NCBI GenBank assembly: GCA_002633005.1
Contig: NMRA01000293.1
Span: 85,198-149,197 of the forward strand
DNA length: 64,000 nt
DNA from: Phoronis australis
Lineage: Eukaryota > Phoronida > Phoronidae
Direction of reading: 5' to 3'
Below the pieces are notes generated by a model. It worked only from the letters and a program-made list of their open reading frames with translations, did not search any database and was not told where the DNA came from. The position numbers and the translations under genes are program-made. The first letter of the stretch is position 1. The number at the start of each line of letters is the position of its first letter. This document shows positions 25,601 to 35,400 of the stretch, piece by piece.

Positions 25601-25632
25601 ATAAAACGCATTCACATGAGCTTTTACATTTT

Positions 25633-25653
25633 TTTATTTTTTATTCATTTATT
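25633..25653 (-). terminator. RPS12: RPS12 polyadenylation signals
   Basis: Three overlapping AATAAA hexamers on the - strand (plus-strand TTTATT at 25633, 25640 and 25648), 45-65 bases after the RPS12 stop. This fits the very short 3' UTR usual for ribosomal protein mRNAs. Confidence 0.65.
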
Positions 25654-25697
25654 TCAATGGGATATATCCACATTAAATACATTCACACTAGCCATTT

Positions 25698-28600
25698 CTA
25701 TCGCTGTGATTTGAGGTATTGGTTGACCACATCCAGAGCTGGGGACTCAATGCCGTAGTCCTGCAAGCACAACAAGAAAATTACTTAAAAGTCGTCACTA
25801 CATTTATATGACCATTTCACAAATTCATTCAACTGCCATTTAGCATTTTGGTAAATAAATACACAATTAATGTACACAAGACATGGGACTATTCAAGATA
25901 CTGTCAAGCAGAAATAAGGTTAAGATGGACTGAGCCACGGCAGTTATTCAGAGATTAGTGCGTTGGAACCATGTTATCAGCACTGTTTCCAAGGAAACTC
26001 GAAGCGAGCTGGGTGTGTCATCATCATAACCACCAAATGGCCAAAAGTCCAATAATCAAGCAAGTCCATTCAAGAGTTTGCTGTATGATTTCTTGAATGG
26101 AGTCAATACTCTTTTCACCCAAAGTATTACTCCTGTTGGATTTTCTTGTTAGTTAAACAATCTGGGCTTTACTAAAGACACCAATGGATGAAATGCGTAG
26201 CAGTCATGCATGAAATTTAAGCATGTCACAAGACCTATTATAAATCGGTAATTAAACAACAAGAATGGATCAACTGAAATTTGAAATTTTCGGATGTAAT
26301 AACTTCCTTTGTCAACAAAAACAAAGGAAGTTATTACATCCGAAAATTTCAAATTCCAGTCGATCCATTCTTGTTGTTTTATTTACCGATTTATATTCTT
26401 CATTTCATGAAACAATAGTATCCTTGGGAGGATCTGGATCGCCTTATTTAGTTTCAGATATATTTTCTACGTTACAAGACCTATTCTAATATATATTGTC
26501 CACGACAGCAAGAAGCAGCCGATGTCAAGCCGATTTGAATCCATTATTGTTTTTATCTAAAATATATCACTTCAAGTTTAAATAAATATGATAAACACAT
26601 TCGCACTCGTTCACTACAACCTATGAAACTTATCAAGCACAGCATTCTTGCTCAAAGCCCTAACAGTTACTATCATCAAGATTTGTTTAAATTCAGCAGC
26701 TACAGTACAAGACAGAACACCATTCCCCATCACAATGACCAACTACATTAAGAAGAGGAATTAGTGTCATTTTGTCTTATTACTTTTGCTGTGTACTGGA
26801 CAACCTAATAGTAAAACTTGAGGAAAATGGACGCACCATCGCTTAAACCTACCACAATTCCACAACATCAATGTTTGATTTTCTGCAGTAAGCCCTCAAA
26901 GATAAATTGGGACTCGGTTCACTCTTTCGACTTCCAGGTTAAACTTTATAGACACTTGATTGGTTCCCAATAACAACTTGTATCGCAAACCAGTCCAATG
27001 TTTAAGCAGCTTGACACAGCTTAACAGGCATAGTCCAGGAGAGTGAATCAAATGCCGCCACTACATGGGTCAATGGCCTTTGTTGAAGAAAAAGAAATGA
27101 CAAAGCACGACTGGGTGTGACTGCAGACTTACCTTGACAACAACACAGCTGCAGCCAACCACCTTCCTTGGCTTGCCCTCCTTGTCTATCTTGCAAAGTC
27201 CACTCCATTCACCAAGCTTCTTGTTGTCATCAACCTGTACAACAGCAAAACACCACATATACATCTTGAAGTTGTGATAAATATACTTTCTGCCAGAGAT
27301 AGCAATTTTTGATTTTAATCTGGTCTTCGTTCTTTAGCCAGCTGAGATGCGATTTCTACGCTTAGAAAGAAGTTAGCAATTCGTTAAGACTCGAAAACAT
27401 CCTCTTCACATAAAATGAATTCCCATGGCAAACCAACTACTGAACAAAGAGTACTTCCTAAGCCAGATATCATCTCCAAACTGATAAGGAAATAGGCAGA
27501 GAACAGTTTCTCCAACTTATGCGGGTTAAAGCACAAATTCTTCCATTTCCTTGACTTCAGAGACCTTAGGTTTTATTAACAAAAACCTCCAACACTTTGT
27601 TATCAACAAACTAGTCCTACATTACGCCACACTAAAAGCGAATGTCTTAAGCTTGTTTTCAAAATATACAAATTGTATGTCAACTTGTTCCCTTTAAACA
27701 GGAAGGCGCCATGTGACAACATACAAAATTCAACACTCCATTTTGGAGCTGATGTAGGTAGTTACTCAGCAATTAATGCGTTGGAACCAAGTTTTCAGCA
27801 TCGTTTCAAGGAAACTCGAAGCGAGCTGGGGTTAACATCATCGTAACTACGGTACAATCCAGCGCCTGGTAACAACACAGTGTACTCATTACATAAATAA
27901 GTTCAATGTATAAATCTTTAACAGTTAAAATATAGACTTATAATTACTTTTTAGCAAATCAAAATTCCTACTTCCCAACTTAGATGGAGCCGAAACCAGA
28001 GAATTACAAACTAGAACATGATGAAGCTCAATAATCCACCCGATGAAACCATCACTCAATAAATTGCTCAGTTCACAATATACGTAAATATCAAGTATTG
28101 GAGACGAGCACTAATTGTGTTCACATTACATACGTATTAAATATGAATGCTCGTCAACTACATCTGCTCTGCGTTTTTATTGCTATCCTCAAAACAGATC
28201 TACCTTGTTACTATAAGCCCACCTTATTTTTTTGTGGTTAGACTCTGTTCACCCATGCTGATCACATACATTTTGCCAGAGTATTTGCTATAGTAATTAT
28301 TTGCAAAACAGGACAAGGGGCATCTTGGAGAACACTCATTTTAAGTGGCTCAACTGCCTTCTGCTGATCCAAAAATCTATCTAAACATTGCATAATTCAC
28401 ACAGCAAAGATGCCCCAGGAGTTCATGCCAACAAAAAACATGACCTCAGATTACAGGAATTGTATGTGGCATTAAATTGGTTCTTTTTAAGAAATCCCTT
28501 GTACCTTGATCATCTGGATATCGTGTTCCATGCAGAGTGCCTCAACAAGCTTCACATACATTGGCTCATCACAGTTGTTAGCCAACACACACAAATGGGC

Positions 28601-29782
28601 AGTACGCCTGAAAAACATTGATTGCGTGTTAATAGTGAAATATTAAAAGCACCTCACTTCATTTGAAGCTCAATACTGATAGAAATAGGAAATTAGCTCA
28701 ACACATAACAAATTCAGGAACTAAAGAATGATCATGTAGGATTAATGAAAGCAATTTGGTATATGTCTACTCGAATCAATTATAGACAAATTGTGTTACA
28801 ACAAGCCCTGCCAGAATTAGTCTAAAACAATTGTTGCAACCTAAGTTTACTGTAACCATATACCAGGGACCTTGTAATGTTTAATGTTAGGAGTCATTAT
28901 GAACAATAAAACCAAGTAAACAATATAAGATAAGACAACCATTGATAAATAATGGTTTTTAGTGTATTTCATAACAACGCTAATCTTACAAAATTGATAC
29001 TGTTTTACTTAGTTTAATGAGGTTTTGACTATGTTGTGGATATTTCAAGGAATAATTGACAGGTGAAACAAGAGTCAAAATCAAGCGGGTTCCTACTTGT
29101 CCAGAGCCTTTGCCGCCTCATGAAGCCCACGCGCCAGTCCATTCTGAGCGAGCGAGGCCTTGAGTACCTCCTGTAGGGCAGTGTTTATGTCCATCGCACC
29201 ACCAACAGCAGCAGCAGCAGCTGGGGCAGCAGTGTTATCATCTCTAGACAAGAACAGAACATGATTAGACGGAATGCTTTACCACTGCCATTACCAACAT
29301 ACACCAAGATCACGTTTCCAATTACTCAAGGGGATACTCCCAATGTGACAGATGACCTGCTTCTTCTTATTAAAATTTCATCTAAAGCAAGTTTTAATGC
29401 AATCAATTACCATCTCATGTACAGAAAAGTGCTATATCTCTAATTTAAGATTTTTAAGAGCCTCACTTTCTCGTGGTAATATTACATGCAGAATTATTTC
29501 ACAATTACCACTGTTCTCTACAACATGTTTTCACTCATCGCAGCAAGGAGTATAAGTTTAGTCTAAATGAGTTTGACTTGCTTCAAGCAAGTTGCTTGCA
29601 TCGTGTTCGAAAATCTAACCAGAGTTTGGTACTTTTTGGAGACTGGTTATTACTGAAGCAAACTAGGGCATTTCGAATCTTGGACACCAGCTCCTTTGAA
29701 TTTTCTGTCGTGAAAAGCACCAATAAAATGTTTAGGTAATGAACATAACAAGCAGAAGTACATACCCTCCCACGTCAGCCAT
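25698..29782 (-). CDS. RPS12: 40S ribosomal protein S12 (eS12)
   Basis: Small-subunit ribosomal protein eS12. Five coding exons on the - strand: 29766-29782, 29097-29243, 28505-28607, 27133-27234 and 25698-25760 (TAG). Phases join exactly and all introns are GT-AG. The product is 143 residues; human RPS12 is 132. The extra length is an N-terminal Ala/Gly-rich segment encoded by a run of GCT codons. The family signature follows: [76 protein letters not shown]. The first coding exon starts after an acceptor at 29803, so a 5' UTR exon lies upstream (predicted at 32192-32226). Two introns carry box C/D snoRNAs, another a Penelope-like palindrome, and intron 1 a Penelope-like fragment. The neighbour RMC1 is head-to-head. 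Confidence 0.97.
25942..26031 (-). ncRNA. Box C/D snoRNA in RPS12 last intron (copy 1)
   Basis: Read on the - strand: a short terminal stem (GTTAT with ATAAC), a perfect C box ATGATGA, an internal CTGA that can act as D', and a terminal D box CTGA next to the closing stem, in about 90 nt. It lies inside the intron between RPS12 coding exons 4 and 5. A second, diverged copy is in the preceding intron. The blocks CAGCTCGCTTCGAGTTTCC and GGTTCCAACGCA are shared by both and are guide candidates. Vertebrate RPS12 introns are known to host snoRNAs (SNORD100, SNORD101, SNORA33); orthology with any of them was not established. Confidence 0.8.
26228..26485. mobile_element. Palindromic Penelope-like insertion with 12-bp target duplication
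   Basis: The direct repeat ACAAGACCTATT (26228-26239 and 26474-26485) flanks a 234-bp insert. The insert begins with about 80 bp (26240-26319) that is inverted at about 26322-26400. The arms contain TTTCGGATGTAATAACTTCC and its complement, and a TTGTTGTTT..ACCGATTTATA segment. The right arm matches the 3' tail of the Penelope-like fragment at 30350-30437. The final 70 bp before the right direct repeat are not shared. The insert lies in an RPS12 intron next to snoRNA copy 1. It is best explained as two 3' tails in inverted orientation, a structure known for Penelope-like elements. Confidence 0.75.
27761..27849 (-). ncRNA. Box C/D snoRNA in RPS12 intron (copy 2)
   Basis: Paralogue of the snoRNA at 25942-26031, in the intron between RPS12 coding exons 3 and 4. 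On the - strand a perfect 7-bp terminal stem (TAGTTAC with GTAACTA) encloses a C box (ATGATGT, one change from consensus), an internal CTGA and a terminal D box CTGA, in 89 nt. The central block CAGCTCGCTTCGAGTTTCC and GGTTCCAACGCA are identical to copy 1. The bases just before each D box differ, so the two may share or split targets. No rRNA target was assigned. Confidence 0.8.
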
Positions 29783-30055
29783 GATTCAACGCGGATGTCC
29801 TTCTGAAACAAAATGTGTTTAATACATCAAACAAGACTTAACCACAGTGACACTGCTGGCTAGCAACTCGTGATAACTTAGCTTGATACCATCAACCACC
29901 GCCATTACTCGTTCACCAACACAGAACACTTTCGGGTACTGCTAACATAATTACAAACATACCTGGAGTTGACGATAACTTTTGATTGAAAATATATTGA
30001 AAACCCAACAACTTCAAATTGATCAAATTTAGCAACACCTGTTGCTAATAAATGA

Positions 30056-30437
30056 AACATCATCAATTCTGATACTATAGGTAATCATTTCAATTCCAAA
30101 AACCATAATATTCAAGATCTTTCTGTACGAATAATAGAAAAACTCCAACACCCCAGTACCCCTCACAGACTTAAAAGAGAACAATATTGGATAGACAAAC
30201 TGAATACAATAGAACCTCATGGATTGAACATAAAAACTTCTTAAAATATGTCATTGAATTTTTTACGCAAAAATGTATCATTTTCATTACACCATATCTT
30301 ATATGTCAATTGTCATTTTGTGTTTGATTTTACTTTATTTCTGTTTTTGTTGATAAAGGAAGTTGTTACATCCGAAAATTTCAAATTTCAGTTGATTCAT
30401 TCTTGTTGTTTTATTTACCGATTTATATTCTTCAATT
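30056..30437 (+). mobile_element. Penelope-like element 3' fragment (GIY-YIG domain end)
   Basis: The frame 30056-30244 (+) reads NHFNSKNHNIQDLSVRIIEK, then KREQYWIDKLNT..PHGLN and a stop. The HFN-x3-H and EQYWI..L..GLN pattern is that of the C-terminal region of GIY-YIG endonuclease domains in Penelope-like retroelements. After the stop comes a non-coding tail to about 30437 that is shared with the palindrome at 26240-26400. The reverse transcriptase is missing, so this is a 5'-truncated copy. It lies antisense in the predicted first intron of RPS12. Confidence 0.75.
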
Positions 30438-31151
30438 CTGAATGGCGTTCTTGCCGGTGCAAGACTCTTCCTGGCTTTCCCCGAGATAACGTGCAGCAAC
30501 AAGGGGCAGCATTTCACTTTTTTCTGGAAATTGTTACGGTCATCTGAACCCCTTTCCACGAAATTCCCTATAAGATACCCTTTTCTCGAATTTGGACCTC
30601 GAAAACAACTATCTTTATTCATGAATTCTTGTTAGTGGATGCACACCAGGGCCACCATAGGAATTCGAACACTCGGTACCATAGCTCGGGCCACAGGCGT
30701 CCTCAGCTTCTGATCGTCCCCAATACACTATATACCAAGACACTCCGGAGTAGAAATTCCACGGGTGCTTCACTTCAGCCGTCCATAGCAAACATAAAAC
30801 TCAATAATTTTGGTGAATTATGCAAATTTCATTTTTTAGAATTATTTCAAAATCTTTTGGAGCAAAAGAAACATATTCACTAAAACATAGTAATTCTTGA
30901 AGTGTTTTGTCATTTTCATGGTAATAAGTTCCTCTTTTTAAAACATAACTTGTTTAACTTAGCTTCAGGGGCAAAAATGTCCTGTCACAAGTCGAAAAAA
31001 AACTAAGTCGATGGTGAATTTTTCAATTTTTGTTGTTCTTGTTCGTGCAAAATATAGTAATTTGTGGTCTGGTGTCTATGCCAAGTTGTTAACCTACTTG
31101 CAAAGGACTCTACATCTTGTTTTAAGAACACAGTGACCTATGCCTATGGAT

Positions 31152-31628
31152 CAGGGCTTGGAATGACCAATGACAAAAAACGCGGAAACTTTTACGGCCC
31201 AAGTCATGCCCGATAACCAGCCTTGAAATGGTCAATGTGAACCTTTCCCCGACAAAAATCGGGACGACTAAAAAAAAAGGGTTACCACCATCAGTAGCAT
31301 GCGTCTGCGTCCTTTTAGCTCGCCCGTCCACTCCCAACCCACACATTTTTGGCTGCAGGGCGGTAGTATTTGTCGCCGCGCTTAACAATAACACGAGACG
31401 CCATTGAAAATCCCACCACGCTGTCCCAGATGCCCCGGCAATGTTGACAATTTACATTCCTCCGAAACATAAAGAGCAACTTCCGCTTTTCAAGGTGAAC
31501 GTCGTCTGCAACGCCGCGGAAATTTTATATCAAATCCGATTTTTTTACGCGAAAATATTATACAAAAAGCGGAAAGCACATTTGAAAAAAGCGGAAATCC
31601 ACGTTTCCGCGGAAAATTCCAAGCCCTG
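31152..31628. mobile_element. MITE-like element, CAGGGCTTGGAAT ends, 477 bp
   Basis: Left end CAGGGCTTGGAATGACC, right end GGAAAATTCCAAGCCCTG; the outer 13 bases are exact inverted repeats. Internal words around ACGCGGAAACTTTT and CCGCGGAAAA are also partly inverted. It belongs to the family of 7038-7289 and 38307-38568. Terminal CAG/CTG suggests hAT ancestry; no exact 8-bp target duplication is visible. It lies in the predicted first intron of RPS12. Confidence 0.65.
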
Positions 31629-32191
31629 ATAGATTCCCAAATATAGTTGTCTAAACTTGCCATTTTTCTGGGGCCTGAAATTTCAGGGTGCTATTTGCTG
31701 AAAAAAGGGCCATTTTTGAGGCTCTAAAATTCGAATAACTCGAGAACTGCCGAACCGATTTGAAACATTCAAAGTTGTATAAACGGCATGTTTAAAGCTA
31801 TCATTTAACACTCTTTTCAAGTGTTTCTGATGAAATTTGTATTTGGGTTTGCTCACCCTACCTGTGGTCAGTATTTTTTATTTTGTAATCAATCTAATTT
31901 ATTCACGAAGGGTTTTGAAACTCCAAAAAGTAAATTAGCTGAGCATTTCTAAGGAGGTCCATCATCGCACCTGCGCTTCGCGCCGTATCAATGTCAATCA
32001 TGCCACGATTGCCACTGAAAACGTATGCCCGAGTTCCAGTGCTTGAGCAACAATTGCCTCCCAACAAATGCGCGCAATCACTCCTAGGTTGCTCTTTACA
32101 CAACATTTCAAAGTCTGGATTGGCAATTTTTCAATCCATAAATGAATTATTTGGCAGATTGCTGCAGATTTAGTTAGCGGTCTTCACTTAC

Positions 32192-32226
32192 AATGATAAC
32201 GCCTCGGCAGAATATCAGAAAAGGAA
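32192..32226 (-). other. RPS12: Predicted RPS12 5' UTR exon with TOP start
   Basis: On the - strand the run CTTCCTTTTCTG (from 32227 down) looks like a 5' terminal oligopyrimidine tract with the initiator seen at ribosomal protein genes. About 25 bases later comes a strong donor, ATT|GTAAGTGAAG (donor at 32190-32191). Splicing to the acceptor at 29803 would place the ATG in the second exon. The exact start base (32223-32227) is inferred. Confidence 0.7.
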
Positions 32227-32227
32227 G

Positions 32228-32430
32228 TTTGAAGGAGTTGTGGGTAATAAAAAATTTACATTTCAATATAATAATAATGCTGGAGAATGAGAAATTCAAT
32301 AAATAATCAATATTATTTTGAAATTTTTTGAGTCATCATTTTTCGAGCCTTTTTGTATTAATTAATGCACAGGATATCAAAAGTTTTTTGGGACGTAATG
32401 ACTACCAGAACCCGTATATAGGTCAAAGTT
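32228..32430. promoter_or_regulatory. Putative bidirectional RPS12/RMC1 promoter
   Basis: About 200 bp separate the predicted RPS12 transcription start (- strand) from the RMC1 ATG (+ strand, 32431). It is AT-rich, without a convincing TATA box for either gene. A GGAGTTGTGGGTAAT block lies next to the RPS12 side. The RMC1 5' UTR must fall inside this interval or overlap it. Confidence 0.6.
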
Positions 32431-35400
32431 ATGGAGCTGACAGACCAGAAACAAACTCATCACTTAACTTTCTGTGACAATCCAATCATATTTGAACCGG
32501 TGAATAAGGATGTCAATGTATTTTTTGATGATTCGAATAGACAAGTAAGTACGTCATACATGTGTTGCACCTCATCTATCCATGATGAGTGATGCTTTGT
32601 GTCCTATATCTTTGACTTTATTAGTCAGACTCGGACTTCACAGTTTGACTTTGAGGAAGCCAGCCAGCTAGCTGTATGAAGACTATCGTCAAAATACAGC
32701 TAGGTCCCACTGTGTGTATTTCTTCCGTAGACCCCGGAATTGCACACAGCCTGGGTAGTTATGCTCGTCTCCCCGCCGTGAAACTTGTATCAACTTGTAA
32801 AGCTAAAAACCGGACGGTGTGCATGCAAAATCTGGGAGTCAACCGACACTCACCTTTCCCGTTACAGCCGTTTAGTGAAAAACAATGCAATAAACGTCAT
32901 TTTCTTGTATAACTCTCCGCCTTTTCTAACAATGAAAAGTATTTTGTCGTTTTGAAAACAGTACGCTTGTGTCACGCGCACACGCCATTTCCTAAATATT
33001 TACGACATCTCTCGGGTGATGATGATAGCTTGGCAGCAGCAAAATTTCTTCTGAAATTCGATTTTTTGGTATCAAAATTCTAAAAACTTATAATGAAGTG
33101 AAACCAGTTCTGATAATTTGTTGTGACGCGTACGCAAGCTCGTGAAAGAACAACAGTTGATTGAAGAATCGGCGAAAAAAGAAACTGGCCAATAGGTGAC
33201 GCAATATTTCACGGTGCCGAAATCCGTCACTAAAGATCGCTCCACAACTTTAGCAGCAGAATAACGGTAGAACGCCATTTTTGCCAACACTGTTAAATAA
33301 TTTTGTTTACTCAAGGAAGACTAGTTTTTAACGACACTAATTTTGTGTCAGATTTTATCTTACCACTTTTTTACCCACATCGGTGCAAAGCTGTATATTT
33401 ATATACAGCTTTGTACCAAGGCTAAGCTTGAGGCTGCTTGAGGCTGCTTGAGCCTTTGCCTGAAGGCACTGGTCGGATATAGCAGTCCCTGATTTTGAGA
33501 ACCACTTTTTCAGCACTAACCAATTCATCTTGCTAGCCTTGAAATTCTAGGGTGATAGTCGTCGTGTGTATTTTACCTACTGAAAGTTATCTCCGGGAGC
33601 CACACATAACTCAGTGTTCGAAAAGTCCCCATTGGCACATCGCTTGGTAAATGTGGATGGACTGCTTAAAACTAAAAGTGATCACCAAAATGGCATCACA
33701 AAAATTCAGTACTTCTCCAGTATAGACTTGCCACAAATTTTTCGTGTGTGTGTTACATTTGTGGTTCTGTTTGTTGTGTATTAATAAACTACTTTGTTTT
33801 CTAATCTCCGATTCTTGTTTCATTATGAAGCTATGTCACGCATCGTTGAGCGGCATGGTGCTGTTGACGTAAGATAGCTGCACTTAAACCCTTAAAAGCC
33901 TTATTGTCGGACATTTGATCGAGTTGCGGAGACTCGAACGTAAACATACCAAACTACTACATTGAACTACTAATTAACTGTTTTCTTATTCAGAACTTGA
34001 CAGTTTGCTTGTGTGCAGTTCTACTCATGCCACGGGACTGTAATCATAGATTAAAGAGGCCTACTCCTAGTATTAAATATATGCTGTTACCTCAGCAACA
34101 AGTGACAGCTTGCACATGCGGAGTTCTACACACTTGTCACGTGACAATTAGTTGTTGAACTGCAATCCGAATGGAGCTCTGCTTGATTTACTTAATCATT
34201 TGTGAATCGGCTCTAACAATTGGTCAGCTTATTGTGGGTCGGCGCAATACTGTTACTTAGTCATTTCGTAAATTTATTCAACAAAGACTAATCTAAGGGC
34301 AACAGAAACGTTGTTGGAAAAATCTGCTGTACGTAATAGACATTTTTTGATCGCCATTTCTGCATTTGCTGTCGCCAGTGGCAATGACTTTTCAAGCACT
34401 TTAACTTTTGTGTAAACATATACTGAAAACAAGATTTAAGAGAGCTTAACAAGTTCAGACTTTGTTACATCAATAAACGTGCAATTTACTTGGCTACATA
34501 TTTTCAATCATCTGTATCTTTAGCCCAGTAACTCATAATTTGCATGGGAGTTTTGATTGTGTAGATATTATTTATATCCAGTGATTAGTCACAAGTAACA
34601 ATTTTAATACATTTTGTTTGGTATGCTAAATATTTTTTATCAATCAAAAGTAAATCTGTTCGAACATTCCCATTATAAGGTCAAAGGCGATGTCTGTATT
34701 TTTTACTTCAACATTTGACTTGTTAAGAAGTAGCTGGTCCACCAACACCCCCCCCCCTCCCCTCCCCCCTATAATGGCCATGGAGCAGGGTTGGTCGTTC
34801 TCCATGGAAACTGTCATGAACTTTGGTTTTCCCTTTCTGTTCTGTAATTGGTAGTATCGACACGATTAACACTGCCCTCTGGCCTTTACTACTAAAACTA
34901 CTGCCGGTACTACTACTTGTTTCTTCTAATAGTTTTAGCATTGATGCTAACTAGTCATACAGGGTTCTTCGCTTCTCAAAAATTAAAAAGAGGTGTAATC
35001 ATACTAGAGCACGTAGGATTCTCATTTACTAACTACCAAAGGCTTTGAAGAGATTGTCTCCTTATACTGGGGATTTTAGGTGGACACACTCTATATTTTT
35101 TAATTTAGAGCTTGTTTCCTGCATGTTAGAAAATCTTTTGTTGAAATAAGTCATTGCAAAAGCGAGTGAAATCTGCATAATAATAAGTTTCCTTTTAATC
35201 CAAATTTTTGCCATGGTAATTGTGGCAAGTTTTTAAGTGAAGAATTCCCATTATCAAACCCACAATACAACAAAGCTTCTGAATCTGTTTTTATCAATTA
35301 ACACGGGTTCAGAGTTTCGTTCACGCTTACTTTTTCTCCGTAAATGTTCTAAGGGATTCTGAACCTTTGGCCTTTTTTAACAAATGGATACATTTGACAA

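Larger units (their letters stand above)
12490..25625. other. Gene-poor, repeat-rich stretch
   Basis: No protein-coding exon could be supported on either strand. Part of it is probably the 5' UTR intron and promoter of the sulfotransferase gene, since its coding exon has an upstream acceptor. GC-richer sequence near 22950-23500 and 24000-24620 could hold that promoter, but nothing decides it. Contents that can be named are minisatellites (13991-14177, 17734-17889), a MITE-like element (20793-21117), a dispersed repeat (20481-20640), a diverged duplication (22075-22610) and a one-base gap in a poly-C run at 17369. Confidence 0.5.
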
